NCBI GenBank assembly: GCA_022828595.1
Contig: JAKGHH010000002.1
Span: forward strand, 45,416,222-45,480,221
DNA length: 64,000 bases
Origin: Nelumbo lutea
Lineage: Eukaryota > Streptophyta > Magnoliopsida > Proteales > Nelumbonaceae
Direction: 5' to 3'
Position numbers and translations under genes: made by a program. The notes under the pieces were generated by a model, which had not been told where the DNA came from, searched no databases, and saw nothing but the letters and a program-made list of their open reading frames with translations. Position 1 is the first letter of the stretch, and each line of letters starts with the position of its first letter. Positions 1 through 11,953 of this stretch are shown piece after piece.

Positions 1-56
1 AAACGGTCAAGCAGAAGTAACGAACAGAGCCATCATCCGCGGATTAAAGGCACGAT
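1..56 (+). pseudogene. Tat-lineage gypsy integrase fragment, left part of copy A
   Basis: The first 56 bases translate to a piece of integrase core ending in GLKAR. They match positions 20431-20486 of element B with about five mismatches by eye. The piece holds the NGQAEV motif whose Glu is the third DDE catalytic residue. The match stops abruptly at base 57 and resumes at 1591, about 80 codons further along the protein. The element continues leftward out of the window. Copy A is therefore an interrupted and partial Ty3/gypsy element on the + strand. Confidence 0.85.
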
Positions 57-1326
57 TTGAATTAGGTACAAATTTTGTGAATGGTTCAGATTTTCACTGC
101 AAATACAGAAAATATCATTTTGTGTTAATTGATTCTTTTAGTCCATCTAGGCCAGGGGTGATCATTTTCAGCCCCAATTGTGTATATATATATATAAACC
201 GGTCCCGTTCTTGGGTTAAACGGTCCAATTATTCGAATTGAAATGATAGTCCATTCTAACAAAAAAAGTAAAAAATTAAAAAATTAAAAAAAATAAAAAA
301 ACGGCCAAAACCATTGGATGGTTCGAATGGTTTGACCGCATGGGTCAGTGGTTTGCTAACCAAATCAACGGTTTTTGGTGAAATAACAGTTATGGGGTAA
401 AACGGAATTGGTCAATTGGCCGGTTATCGGTTTGTCTGGTCCGACCATCCAGTTCGATCCAGTTTTGAAAATCATGATAAACATTAAATATATATATATA
501 TATTATTTATATATTTATATATTATTTATACATATTTATATATTCTTTCATGTTATATTTATATATAAACATTCAATATGATACCTATATTATGGTAGAG
601 GGCCCAACCCATGGTACAGCTTGTTCGTTTGCTCTAAAGTCTTACATATGAAAGTGCAATAATTACATTAAGATGTATATTGGTATTGGTGAACTTTTCT
701 TTCCTCTAAACTCTGAATACAGAGAATGTTGTTTTGAACTCTGAATTCTGAATTCTGAAAATTATCAAATATTCATTTTGACCCCATACATGAAAGTTTT
801 TATTTGTCTTTTTGGGGATTTCATTGAAAAACAAAAAATTGTATGATTGCACTTTAAAAGATAAGAGATAAGAAGAAACGAACAACCATTTTTCTCTTAA
901 AATTAAAAAATTCTTATTAAAAAATAAAAGTTGAGAGGAAACCAATAGGCCCGAATATGGGGTATGAAAAACATCATGCCTGTCGATTATGAGTGTACTT
1001 TCAGATGGTCCTTTCCTTTTTCATGATAGACGTTGGGTGATAATTAATTAGGCAAAAATGATAAGGCCCATGGGCTGAATGTTGATGCCAAAGCTAATAT
1101 TGCGTCATACTCACGGCATCATAGGCTAAACTTTCATCGAGCATGTGATTGCACTCTTCCTTTTTTTTTATTGTTTTTTGGTACAGATGGGTTTATTATT
1201 CATGGCCCGCATTCATCAAAGTCATCATCTACATGGAGTCCAATTTTGGGCCGAGGAGTTTTTTGGGCCCCCAGTTGAGCACTCTACGTCGTTGTGCTTC
1301 AACAGGATGCATTAATGGAAATTGAC

Positions 1327-1432
1327 AAATGGGTGGGTTGGGTTGGGTTGGGTGTGGGTTGAGCACCAAATATTGACCCACTAACCCATTTTCCACCCAT
1401 GTCAGTTGGGTTGGGTTGGGTGTGGGTTGAAC
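1327..1432. repeat. Paired GGGTTG-rich tracts
   Basis: Two copies of a tract made of GGGTTG units followed by GGTGTGGGTTGA lie about 70 bp apart (1333-1362 and 1406-1432). Between them is a CCCA-rich complement that could pair with either. Low-complexity GGGTTG/CCCAAC tracts like this are common inside non-autonomous hAT-type elements. The unit differs from the plant telomere repeat (TTTAGGG). Confidence 0.5.
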
Positions 1433-1526
1433 AGCAAACACAAGCTTAAGTTCAATAGTTAATATTCCTCACTTATCTGGAGTAAACGATGTCGTGTTGT
1501 TCTTTAAAACATTTTAATATTCTAAA

Positions 1527-1527
<1 letters not shown>

Positions 1528-1590
<63 letters not shown>
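1528..1590. repeat. (TTA)21 microsatellite
   Basis: There are 21 uninterrupted TTA units. The array sits exactly at the right boundary of the block that interrupts copy A, and retrotransposon sequence resumes at 1591. It may be the tail of an inserted element or a later expansion of a short TTA seed. An array this long and perfect is probably polymorphic. Confidence 0.95.
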
Positions 1591-1591
<1 letters not shown>

Positions 1592-1866
1592 GGGACTTCG
1601 CGTACATCAGAACCGCAACCTACCATTAAGGAGTAGCTCAGTACTATAACGCTAGGGTCAAGAGGCGGAACCTCCGCGTTAGTGACCTGGTCCTTCGTAA
1701 AGTTATAGTACCTGAGCTCGGCGCTGGCAAGCTTGGGTCCAACTGGGAAGGCCCCTACCAAGTGAAGTGAGTGCTCAGGGAAGGAACGTACGAGTTCGAG
1801 ACCCTTAAAGGGAAACAAGTACCTCGGGCATGAAATATCGTCAACTTGAGACAATACTATCTGTAA
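1591..1866 (+). pseudogene. Copy A integrase C-terminus (end of pol)
   Basis: The reading frame resumes with the integrase C-terminal region, with conserved blocks [19 protein letters not shown] and KLGP. It ends near the terminal RQYYL-like residues at a TAA (1864-1866). An in-frame TAG lies at about 1633 and there is at least one frame change. It aligns with 20712-20987 of element B and with the reverse complement of 48598-48880 of element C. There is no chromodomain, as expected for the Tat lineage. Confidence 0.85.
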
Positions 1867-2547
1867 CAACCGAGTAGGCTACGGGCCGCTCCCAGAGCCT
1901 AAGGGCCAAAATGCCAAGCTAACATGACCTCGGCGCTATAAGACCATGTCGCCTCCATGGCATGGGCAAATTTCAAGGGCAGACTATAAGTCACCCCCTC
2001 AGCCTAAGGGCCAAAACACCGAGCTAACAAAGACCTCGGCATCAAGAAAGACTTAGGCACTTCAGTGGCAAAGGCAAAGTATGGAATATCAAAGGCGTAG
2101 GCAGCCCGGGTTTAAACCTTACGAAGCACAACTCGTCTCAATACGTTGGTTGAACTGAGGAGTAACCAACAAATGCATAGTTCAAGCATACATGGTAATC
2201 ACTTTGTGGTATACCATAGAGGCGCTTTAAACGTTAAAGGACAGATCGGGATAGCGACTACCGAAAAGTCCTGCTTCGGGCATGTAGCCCTAAAAGCTCA
2301 AATGATGAGATCGCTTTAGCAAAAATAAAGAGAGTTCATCATACTCAGGAGAAGGAAAGAACTCTCATTGTCACTTCAAAAAGAAAAAGAAAAAAGAAAA
2401 GAAAGAAGAAAATAACAAGTGCGGTAAACGAGCTAAATAGCTTAGGAAAAGTTTGACTATCACAGGGCACAACCGCCCAACTAAAGACTTGTGAAAGAGC
2501 GGGTTTATGGCACCCAAAAGCCACCAGAAGCCCAGAGAAATGCCACC
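1867..2547. repeat. Spacer between pol and the antisense gene, copy A
   Basis: This non-coding spacer lies between the convergent pol and antisense genes. A unit reading CCTAAGGGCCAAAA followed by a CCGAGCT-like tail occurs at about 1899 and 2003. Related units occur in the equivalent spacers of B (about 21010-21130) and C (48448-48598). It presumably holds the 3' ends of both transcripts. A purine-rich stretch at 2350-2415 carries GAAAAAG runs. Confidence 0.6.
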
Positions 2548-4463
2548 TCAAAGATCCGCCTCCTCATCCTCTAGAGAGTCAGGCTCCTCTTCCTCTGCTT
2601 GGCCCGCCGTCTCAGGAGACAGACCCTTCATAGTAATGCCATCGAGGTTGAGTCCGGAGAACTTCTTCCGAACCAGCCACCGACAAAGCTTAAACCCCAA
2701 GCGGTACGAACCCGAGCCGTACTCTGCCTGGAGGTCCTGAAATTACTGGGAGTCTTTAAAATCCCAGATCGCTTTCTCTCGCTTAGCCTCCACCATCTGA
2801 TCAAAATTTTGAGTCCGATTTAAAAGAGTGGACTCCAAGTTCCACACCTGCTGCTTGAGGAGCACCCACTCCGCCACCATCCTCGACAATTCCTCCCTGT
2901 AACGTGTGCTCTCTTTAGAAAGTTGGGCGATTTGAGCCTCCTGGTCGTGGACGAGTAGCTCCTGAGACTCGCTCCCCTTGTGGGTGTTATGGAGCTCGCC
3001 CCGGATCCAATCGAGCTCGCCCTGGAGCTTCTGGTTGGCAACCTGCTGGTTGAGGGCGGCGACGCGATGGATGCGCGTCTAGAGAGCCATGGCATGGATG
3101 GCAGAATTCACCTGCCGACGGAAAAAAAGATCAGAAGACAGCAGAAAAGGGCAAAACAAGAGAGAAAAAAAGGGAAAAAGGTCACTTACCACCATGCAAT
3201 GAGCAAAGGCGAACGCAGAGAGGTCCCCGGGCTCCATGTTTCCCCACTGAGTGATCTCGTCATTAGTGATCGCCTTCCGGCTACTCCGGCGAGCCACCAG
3301 ATAATCATTTACCCCTTCCCAGTTTCCCACTGGGAACCGGGGGTAAGGACGGGGCTGAAGGGGTTTATAGGGAGCCTCCCCTGGCTGAGGGAGCTCGTTT
3401 CCCCCAGGGTTAATCCCATTAGCCCCCTCAGGTGGGGGCATCGAAACCTTGGGCGAAGAGGGTAGAACTGCCTCAGTAGACCCGAACTTAGTACTTCCCG
3501 AAGGAGGGGTTCGGTTGGGGCACGTCCTCTTCGCATGGCGTCTCTAGCTGCCCAAGAGAAGGCGGCGTGAATCAACACTAGACATGATGGCTGCCAAAAG
3601 ACCACAAGATATTAGTTCGACAAGAAACAAAATACATGTGTACACAATTTTGTCACAAGGCACTACACGACCTAAAAGGCCGACCTACCCGGGCTCAAGC
3701 CTGCTTGCACGAGCTTCTCCTCGGTCAAGTAGTTCAAGCAAAGGAAGCCTACAAATGCCCAAGACAGCATCGTTTTCTGAGTTTCGGGGTCCAGCTCGGC
3801 CCCGAGGTCCTGGATGGCACCCCTCCAAGTAGTGGGGAAGGGCCACCCCTTGGGATTACGGATCGCAAAGTAATCTCGTTTCCAGGCGGGAATCTTATTC
3901 GGCAGCTCGTACAAGAGCTTTTAGTTGCGACGGGGAGAGAGGTAATAAAAGCGCCTCTCCGGAGGAACCCTAGGAGTAGCATTTTTTATACATAGAATAG
4001 AAGTAAAAATGTCAAGGTCCAAGGGGAGGCAGTACTCATAACACAAAGAAATGGTCCCAACCATGTTCCGGATAGCGTTGGGAAGAAGCTGATCGATGGT
4101 AACATTAAAATGGTTTAGCACCTCCACTATTAGGGGGTGTAGGGGAAGACGCGAGCCAGCCTCAAGCTGTTCTTGGAAAATAACTATATCGTTGGGACCA
4201 TGCTCCCAAGGGAAGTTACTAGTGGGGAGACTGTAAACAAGAACCCCAGGAAGGTAAAAATAGCGGATTAGGGACCTAAGTCTCTCCGTCGTCATAGAGG
4301 AGGGATCGAAGGTGTTAGCCTCCCTCCCACGGGAAGTAGAGGCCACATCACCGGAGGTCTCTCGAGCCTCCGGAACTTGCTCCCAAGCTCCCCCCGAGGT
4401 TGAGGGAGCGCCGTTGTCCTGGTTACCATCCCGGTAATAAGTATGGTACGGATACCTAGACAT
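2548..4463 (-). pseudogene. Antisense spliced gene of copy A (PF04195-like plus coiled coil)
   Basis: This gene is read opposite to pol. It starts at the ATG complementary to 4461-4463 (MSRYPYHTYYRDG) and ends at the stop at 2548-2550. Exon 1 (4463 to about 3705) carries the PF04195-like region: SFPWEHGPND-type, LPLHPLIVEVL, a PNAIRNMVG block, and YYLSPR. An intron with GTAGGT at about 3700 and a CAG near 3590-3555 follows. Exon 2 is acidic and Pro-rich and ends in FAFAHCMV. A second intron starts GTAAGT at about 3184. Exon 3 is a coiled coil (NQQVANQKLQGELD, then heptads) followed by GFKLCRWLVRK and an acidic end. One TAA replaces a Phe codon in exon 1 after SPRRN, and the frame across exon 2 is uncertain. 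The protein function is unknown. It is much more diverged from B and C than the adjoining pol is. Confidence 0.7.
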
Positions 4464-4600
4464 GATTAACAGTGATTGAGACTCACTGAAAAATACGAAA
4501 CGAAGTGAACTGAAGAGCTCAGGTAAAGTAGATGGATGCGCGATCTCAGAATCCGAAAACAGCAAGATAGCATGAAAGGAAAGGAGGCCTAGGGGGCCCT

Positions 4601-4610
4601 CTTATTTATA
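4601..4610 (-). promoter_or_regulatory. TATA box of the copy A antisense gene
   Basis: On the - strand the sequence reads CTATAAATAAG, about 140 bp upstream of the antisense ATG. It stands at the same relative position as TATA-like sequences in copies B and C. Together with the leader and splice sites it suggests the antisense ORF has its own RNA polymerase II promoter rather than relying on the LTR. Confidence 0.6.
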
Positions 4611-6029
4611 GCCACTACGCCTCCGAATCAACGACCCAGATTGAGGCAGATCCAAGGGTTCGTAGTCAAGCTGACCGCACGCTTTCTAAAACTGAAATGT
4701 TATTAGTTGCACGTCTCCCATGATTGAGGTAAAGGCGGTTGCATGACATTCGGAGTTAAGAGCCGCTTCAACGCATTTTCGGTATTCGAAAAGTCAGAAA
4801 TCCCCTTATTCCCGTGCACACATTTAATATGACCAGTCAACCAAGTTTGAATTTCGGTCAAATCAACCCGTCACATTTAATATGACCCCCCATTTTAATA
4901 AGAAAATAGCTTTGCTTTCAAATCAGTTTTAAATTATATATTTCATCTACATTGTATACATATTTTTTACTTATCACACCTAATTTTTGTTTGACATAAT
5001 TAATATATAATTTTTATATATGTTTTTTATTACTTATACTTTTTTATTATTATTTAACTATCATGTCATCGATTAATCCATTTGACCCAAACCACTAACC
5101 CATGACCCAAAAATAAAAATACTTTGATTTCTAGGTTGACATTAAATTTTGTATTACATTTCCACTATTGATAAAACTATATCTTATGTATGATATTTAT
5201 TTTTGTGATTCTTCGTATTTACAAAATTTTATTATTTAACTATGGCATCATTTCATTTTAGGTTGGTTTTAATTTTGGCGTTCCATTTTCATCATTTACA
5301 AAAATACTTCTTACAGTTCATACTTATTTTTGTTCGGTATAATGAATATATAATATTAATGACATGCCTAGTTCTTTTTATTTTTTGTATTATATATTTT
5401 ATTTATTGTAATTTATTATTAGTTAATTATGGCATTATCTATTAACGAATTTGACCCCAAATGGTTGAATTGCTTACCACTACCAAGAGGGAAAAAATGA
5501 CTTTATTTTCAAATTATTTTTCCAAAATATTTATTTTTATATTATTAAAATTAATGTTGTGGATTTAATTAGTAGAATTTAATGATGAGAAAAATATATC
5601 TTAAATATAGGATTTAATAAGTGAATATACCTTAGATATGATATTTAATGAGAGATAATAGGAAAATAGTTTTACTTCCAATTGATTTTAAATTTTACAT
5701 TTCATTTCCATCACTAATAAAAACATTTCTCATTTATCATTAATGTTTTCAACTTGTTGTTGACTTGGCCGATTAAACTGTTTGAACCATCACTCGGCCT
5801 TGATTCTAGGTTTGGTTCTGTTGAAAGTCTAAGTTGGGCAGTTCAATCATTGACCCGTTCGACCTAGTAACCAAGTCGCAGGTTGTGCATTTAATTATGT
5901 GCAAACTTTTAGAAGCCATAACTTTGCACTTTGATGTCTAATTAGGGTTTTTTTTTTTATTTTGAGTAACTTTTCAAGATCTATACGTCCCAAGGGCATT
6001 ATGTGCCTTGCCTTGCTATTTTTGCGAAA

Positions 6030-6504
6030 AAAAAAACCTTTTTTTTATAAAAGTACTTTTACATTAAAACACTTTCATAGAAGTACTTTTACTAAATCAC
6101 TTTTATGAAAGTACTTTTATAAAAACACTTTTACGGAAGTACTTTTTACGAAAACACTTTCACAAAAGTACTTTATAAAAGCACATTTACAAAAGTACTT
6201 CAACAAAATATCTATGCCAACTAGTAAACATTGACTATCGGCCATCCATCGGTAAACATCTATGTCAACAGTTTTGGAGACCTAGACTGACAGATTATGA
6301 ATACCGGCACAGCCTTTTTTTTTTTAGAATGAAAATAAGCAACATAGGACACTTGTCAGGCTAAAAAGAATTAGTTTTCAGGAAAAAAGTGTGGTTCATA
6401 GCAATATTTTCTCATTCTGCCTATTTTTACCCATACTTATCCATTTTAGAATTTCATCTTAGGTAAAAATGAGAAAAAAAATGAAAACTGAAACAAAAAT
6501 GGCC
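6030..6504. mobile_element. Tourist-like MITE remnant with ACTTTT minisatellite (right end)
   Basis: The 3' part, from a CAACATAGGACACTTGTCAG block to the end GGCC followed by TAA, aligns with 41720-41879. The inner ACTTTT minisatellite (about 6046-6205) and the following GCCAACTAGTAAACATTGA block align with 38646-39010. This is therefore a second copy of the element at 38390-41879, without the Helitron. The left terminus is not recognisable. Confidence 0.65.
6046..6205. repeat. Minisatellite, period about 17-18 bp
   Basis: Imperfect repeats of AAAAGTACTTTTAYGAAA make up this tract. The unit contains the palindrome AAAGTACTTT, so the array can fold on itself. The same array, longer, lies inside the related element at 38646-38985. 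Confidence 0.8.
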
Positions 6505-7040
6505 TAAATTTATATGAGAAGGAATTGAGGTAAGAGGATATGATATGATGCAAAATTTGCACTGAAGCCCATAAGTGTAAATGAGACAAAAGTATATTTT
6601 TTATATTAGGTAAATATGCAAATTAGATGCATTATGCTATAAAGAGGCATAGGAGATCCTTTGTACCGTATTTGATAACTAGCAAATAAAACCATGCAAA
6701 TTCATGGGGTTCAATGGAAAATTGGTTAATTTGGGTCGATAAATCTGGGTTTTGACATTAGTTTGGGTATATGTTAGGATTCATATTTGGCCCTCATTAG
6801 AGAGAGTAAAAAAAGGATTTTGTGGGAGACAATAAAAACCCATGATGATTTAATTTTGATTCGTTATATTTTTAATTATTTAATTTAAAGATAAATAATC
6901 GCATTTGCAAGAAACAAGAATGGAGAATCCGTGTAAACTTTGTGGTGGGAGGACTCTTCACCTCTCCTCTTTCTTCTTTCTATGATAATAACTTGTGATT
7001 ACTCATTTCGAAGGGAAAGAGGAAAGATGGTAGCTTGGCG

Positions 7041-7321
7041 GCTGTTTGGCATCATTGTCGTTTTCTAGAGCAACGGTGCTACATCAGCACCATATCGGTA
7101 AAAACAGTGCTCCAGGAAACGGGCATTTGTTTGAAACCATTTTTCCATAAAAAATGGTGTTTCAAGCCACGCCTCGAAAATTGGGAAGTCATGGCTTGGA
7201 GTAATGCCAAATTTGGCATTTCCTGGAACTGCAGCTCATTGTTGCCAACAGGGCAGTGATGTGGTACTGGATAATTTGTACCAGTGCTGAAAACGTTTCC
7301 TGAAGCAATGGTACCAAACGA
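7041..7321. mobile_element. MITE-like inverted-repeat element
   Basis: The left end GTTTGGCATCATTGTCGTTT and the complement of the right end (GTTTGGTACCATTGCTTCAG) are imperfect inverted repeats. Internal GAGCAAC blocks are also mirrored. GTTTGG termini are usual for small plant DNA transposons. I could not define a target duplication, so family and exact ends are uncertain. The ORFs across it are fortuitous. Confidence 0.5.
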
Positions 7322-8022
7322 AAAAAGTTGTTGCTCCAGAAAAAGTCCTACCTGACAACAAAGATTCCAAACAAAAATAAATGCACCGATTTATGAGAAA
7401 ATGGTGCTTCCAACGACACATCAACACATACACCTTATTTGCAAAAGCTGGATAACAAATCGTGTGGTGAATTGAATGAACATGTGATTGGAGTCTGAAT
7501 CTGTTCCTCACAAAGTGCTCTTCACACCAACCTCACAATGTTGCCCAGCAGCACATGGAGAACATCTCCCTCCCGTATTTTATGTCATTATTCATAAGGA
7601 AATATTCTCAAATACTCAAGGGAATCGATGGAGGTCTGAGATTGGTGTGAGGTGCAATCTGTGAGAAGCAAATCCCAATTTATATTATCAACTAATGATG
7701 GTGTACCCAACTACGAGTTGGACTATAATCCTCATTTATAAATCCAATAAAACACGAGCCCGCATTACTTGTGGTTGTGGTTGTGGAACAGTTCAGTGAC
7801 GCCAATTAAAACCCAACACCTCACATTTGCAATTAATTCAACATATCACATCAGTTGATGTTTTATTTCAAACGGTTGCATCTTCACAGTTCGCTGCTGC
7901 AGAGTCGTGGAATTAAGGCGTCAATGGATCCGTTTTGGATTGGATCCGTTCAGTCCAAAATCAATTTGAACGGATTGGATGGATCAATAAGGGATTGGAC
8001 CAATCCAGTTTAAAATATTTAT
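7322..8022. other. Gene-free stretch between a MITE and the copia element
   Basis: There is no recognisable gene. A GGATCCGTTTTGGATTGG / GGATTGGATGG cluster at about 7926-8010 is low-complexity MITE debris. It lies directly against the 3' end of the copia pol, where the 3' LTR should be. Nothing in this stretch resembles the copia LTR at 11967-12249. Confidence 0.5.
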
Positions 8023-10865
8023 CTAGGATAGCTTGGCTGTAAGGTCATGAAACCTTGTTGATGGCAGCGGTTTGGTAAGAATGTATGCAATTTGATCATG
8101 ACTGGGAATATGATTGATCAGTAGAAAGCCAGCTGCAACTTTTTCCCATATAAAATGAACATCCAATTCTATGATCTTGGTGCAAGAATGGTGGACAGTA
8201 TTGGAGGAGAGAAACTTGGCACTCAAATTGTTGCATCAAATGACAGGTGGGCGGGGGAGCTTCAATTCAAGCTCCGTGAGTAACATCTGGAGCCAAAGAA
8301 TTTCAACGGTAATAGAGGCAGGACTACGGTATTCTGATTCTGTGCTAGAGCGAGAAACCATGGACTGTTTATGGGAGCTCCATGAAATCAGATTATGACC
8401 CAGGTAAACACAGAAACCCCCTTAGGAGTGACGACCAATAGGGCAACTAGCCCAGTCAGCATCAGAAAAGGTTTCGAGAGCCAATTCTAGAGAAGTACGA
8501 AAAGTAATGACATGATCAATTGTGAACTTAAGATAACAGATGATCCTCTTGATTGTACTCCAATGAACATCAGTGGTTCTTTCATAAGCTGGTAAACTTT
8601 GTAGTGCCCCTACCACACTACAATATTTGGTGGCATCTTGAAGAGGAGAACCATTCTTCACATCAAGTCTGGTAGATGTCGCCATCGGTGTATGAACCGG
8701 TTTAGCCTCATGCATCTTGGTCTTGACGAGAAGATCATGAATATATTTACGTTGGGATAGGTGCACCCCATCTGAATCGCGATGCAGTTCCAAACCCAGG
8801 AACTAATGAGCTTCCCCAAGATCTCGAAGAGCAAAAGTGGTAGAGAGCTGAGAGATGAGTTGAGTAAGTGCAGAAGTAGAAGATCCAATGATCAATAAGT
8901 CATCCACATATACAAGAAGAAATATGACATCAGTGCCAGTCCGCCACATGAATAAAGAACTATCAACTTGGGATTCCAGAAAATCAAGGTGAACCAAATG
9001 ATCCCTTAATCGAGTAAACCAGGCCCGTGAGACTTGTTTCAAACCATAAAGGGAACGTTTAAGACGATATACAAAATGTGGCCGTGCTGGATCAACAAAG
9101 CCCATGGGTTGTTTCATAAAATCTTCTTCACTGAGGTAGCCATGAAGGAAGGCCTTGCTCACATCAAGTTGTCTAAGATTCCAGCCATAGTGAACTACGA
9201 GAGATATTATTAACTGAATAGTGGTTGGTTTAATCACCGGACTAAAAGTCTCAGCAAAGTCAATACCGACTTGTTGAGTAAAACCTTGCACCACCAATCG
9301 TGCCTCGTATCTTTCAATGGACCCATCCGGACGCCTCTTAATCTTATAAACCCATCTATTTCCCACAATGTTCTTATGAGGAGGTGGAGGTACAAGATCC
9401 CAGGTATCATTGTGCAACAACGCTTTGTACTCATCTTCCATGGCGAGTACCCAACAAGGATCTTTCTTGGCAATAGTGTAGCAAGAGGGTTCAACATCAG
9501 GGCAACAGAGGCTTCCAAAGCATACCGAGGGTTTGGCTTGTGAATGCCACTCTTGCTCCGTGTCATCATGGGGTGAGCATTAAGTGGGGTCGCAGTGGAG
9601 CAAGAGGGTGTATCTGATGAGGTTGATGATGATAGGATCAAGTTGGCAGAACTAACACCAGTAGATATAATAGGTGGGCTAGGGGCGGTGGGTATGGTAA
9701 TGGTCTGAGGAGAAGGGCACGGATATGTGATGATAGGAGGGCCAACCACAGTGTCGGTAGCCATTTTGGGAAGTGGAGTTAGGCTGCCAAAAGTGCATGG
9801 GAATGTATGTTCATCAAAAACCACATTACGAGAAATATATAGATGTCCAGATGTTAAGTCCAAGCAATTGTACCATTTGTGATGTAAATTGTAACCCAGA
9901 AATAAGCAACATTTGGATCGATATTCTAGCTTAGAACGGTTATAGGGTCTGAGATGCGGATAGCAAGCACATCCGAAAGTGTGTAACATAGTGTAATCAG
10001 GTTTAGTGCCAAATAGACACTCTAAAGGAGAATTAATGTCTAGTATTAGAGAAGAGAGCCAGTTAATTAAAAAAACGGCAGTCTCAAATGCATCATACCA
10101 GTAATGTTTAGGCATTGAAGTCGTAGCTAGGAGGGTGATACCCATTTCTACAATATGGTGATAGCATCGTTCTATAGCCCCATTTTGTTCATGAATATTA
10201 GGACATGAGAGACGATGAGTGATGCCTGAATTAGAGAAAATAGGGAGAAGTGGTTTGTATTTTGTACCTCCATCTGTTTGCAAAGTTTTGATAGAGGTGT
10301 TCAATAAATTCTCCACATTCTTCTTAAAAACAACAAAAATAGAGACAACCTGAGTTTTAGAAGTCATAGGAAAAATCCATATATACTTGTTGTAAGCATC
10401 AACAAAAATCAAATAATAGCAAAAACCATGTCTTGTAGAGATACTTTGCAACAAAAGTACTACTAGAAAACGGCAAGGTATGAATCTTGACAAGTGGACA
10501 GGATAGACAAAAAGAGATGTCCTTGTTTGAAACTGGAAATTGAAATGAAGATAAGATGTGGGCAGCTACTCGCTTGTTGGGATGTCCTAGCCGCTGATGC
10601 CATACTGAAACCGATGCTTTCTCACCAATGAATGTCGATGGAGCTGTAGATGTGCAATTATCTTCAGTTGATAGAGCCCTGCCTTAATCGGCCCTTCGAG
10701 GAGAATTTTCCCGGTCGCTTTGTCCTTAACAGAGAAGCCAGTAGCATCAAAAATAAAACTAGCATTATTATCCTTACAAAACTGGTTGACAGAGAGCAAG
10801 TTCTTAGATATATTAGGAACTCTGAGAATATTATTCAAGACAATGGACCCAAAATCAATATTCAA
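8023..10865 (-). pseudogene. Copia pol (gag-pre-integrase, IN, RT, RNase H), broken
   Basis: In protein order: NMKNLLSVNQFCKD-like prepeptide (10865-10590); gag-pre-integrase zinc motif with RLGHP and CLSC (about 10610-10500); integrase core (about 10460-9800) with Asp in FVDAYNKY, Asp in QTDGGTKY and Glu in NGAIERC; RT (9441-8803) with DVSKAFLHGYL and intact YVDDLLI; then connection and RNase H (8793-8023) with FSDADWASC, TESEY and HIPSHDQIA. It is split into at least four reading frames by stops, for example TAA-type breaks after LRDLGEAH and after PIGRHS. The catalytic residues I can see in IN and RT are intact, so loss of frame rather than active-site change killed it. It encodes cDNA synthesis and integration functions. 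Confidence 0.9.
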
Positions 10866-10967
10866 AATAGCAGAGCCAATATAAGAAATGTCTAGATCTG
10901 TACCATTGTCGACCAGGGTATGATCTGTTCCATGATACTCATCGTGAAGAGAGAGATTCCCAAGATC

Positions 10968-11939
10968 TTAAGTCATATGATTGGTTGCTCCAAAATCAGG
11001 AAACCAATTTTCATCACGAGCAAATTGTGAAGATGAGGTTGTATGAGCTTGCTTGGTAAGCTTATTGGTAGTGAGTTCCAGATAACAACGGCAAGTAGTT
11101 GTTGTATGGCCAAGATACCCATAGAGTTGGCAAACCACAGTGGCGTTCTTGGAATTGGATCTACTGCGATTATTGTTATTATAGGAAGTTTTCTTATTAT
11201 TGACCAAATTAGCAGAAGGAGAATCCAGCACAGATTGTGAAGAGTGACACTCTATGCGCTTTTCAAATATAAGTAATAAACTTTGAATTTCAGAAAAAGA
11301 AAGAATGTCTAGTCTAATAGTCACAAAGAGCACAAAGGTATCATATTCAGCAGGTAAACCACCAAGAAGATAATGAATTTGATCAACATCAGTGAGAAAG
11401 TGTCCAGAAGCAGTTAAAGCATAAGATAAACATTTAATTTGCTGAATATAATTAGTGACAGTGAGAGCACCCTTCTTCAGATAGGCTAATTCTAATTTCA
11501 AATCATGAATTCGAGTTTTACTGGTAGAAGAAAAGAGAACACGAAGTCAATCCCATATCTCTCTAGATGTCTTACTGCCAACTACTTGAGCCAGAACTGG
11601 CTCTGTTAATGAAGATAATAACCAGCTTATGATCAACTGGTCTTGTTCGGTCCATGCCGCATGATCCGGGTTGCTGCGGCTGGATCCTTAGCTACAGCCA
11701 TCATCCAAGAAGAGTACAGGACAAGGAAAAGATCCATCCACATAGTCATATAAACGATGCCCTCTGAGAGCTGGTGTAGTTTGAGAGCTCCAAAGCAGGA
11801 AGTTAGTATGATCTAGTTTTATTGAGACTACATTCATAAAACAGGAAAGGGAAACCACCATAATTATTCGACCATCTGTCGATCCAGGTTGCATTTGTCT
11901 CTGGACGGCATGAGCAGTGGTGCTTGTTTCTGAAGCCAT
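10968..11939 (-). pseudogene. Copia gag (UBN2-type) with degenerate zinc knuckle
   Basis: The start is chosen at the ATG complementary to 11937-11939 (MASETSTTAHAV), about 15 bp downstream of the primer site. N-terminal VSIKLDHTNFLLWSSQ is the usual copia gag opening. The central part has QIKCLSYALTASGHFLTD and LLGGLPAEYDTFV, typical of the UBN2 domain. Near the C-terminus, CQLYGYLGHTTTTCRC is a remnant CX2CX4HX4C knuckle in which the second Cys is Tyr or Gly. The frame breaks at about 11690-11500. Gag forms the virus-like particle in the cytoplasm. Confidence 0.85.
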
Positions 11940-11953
11940 GGCGTTTGTCAAAT

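Larger units (their letters stand above)
57..1590. other. 1.5-kb block interrupting copy A; no gene seen
   Basis: This AT-rich block separates two integrase pieces of copy A and replaces roughly 225-240 bp of pol. It contains a GGTTTG/CCGGTT-rich stretch (about 200-480) and an AT microsatellite (480-570), both typical of decayed hAT-like MITEs in this window. It also has a GGGTTG-rich inverted stretch (1327-1432) and ends in a perfect TTA array. I see no coding potential. It may be several small insertions stacked in one place, because I find no single pair of terminal repeats. Confidence 0.6.
4611..7040. other. End of copy A and AT-rich intergenic DNA with MITE remnants
   Basis: Copy A fades out near 4850 without a polypurine tract or LTR, so its 3' end is missing. 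A 16-bp direct repeat, ACATTTAATATGACCA/C, occurs at 4826 and 4873 near the break. The following 2 kb is AT-rich. It includes GACCCAAACCACTAACCC-type hAT MITE debris near 5090 and 5770-5880, plus a Tourist-like remnant listed separately. The small ORFs here have no recognisable product. Confidence 0.6.

Noticed and set aside
1327..1432. GGGTTG repeats as interstitial telomere DNA
   Set aside because: The unit is not TTTAGGG, occurs with CCCAAC complements and sits in MITE-like debris.
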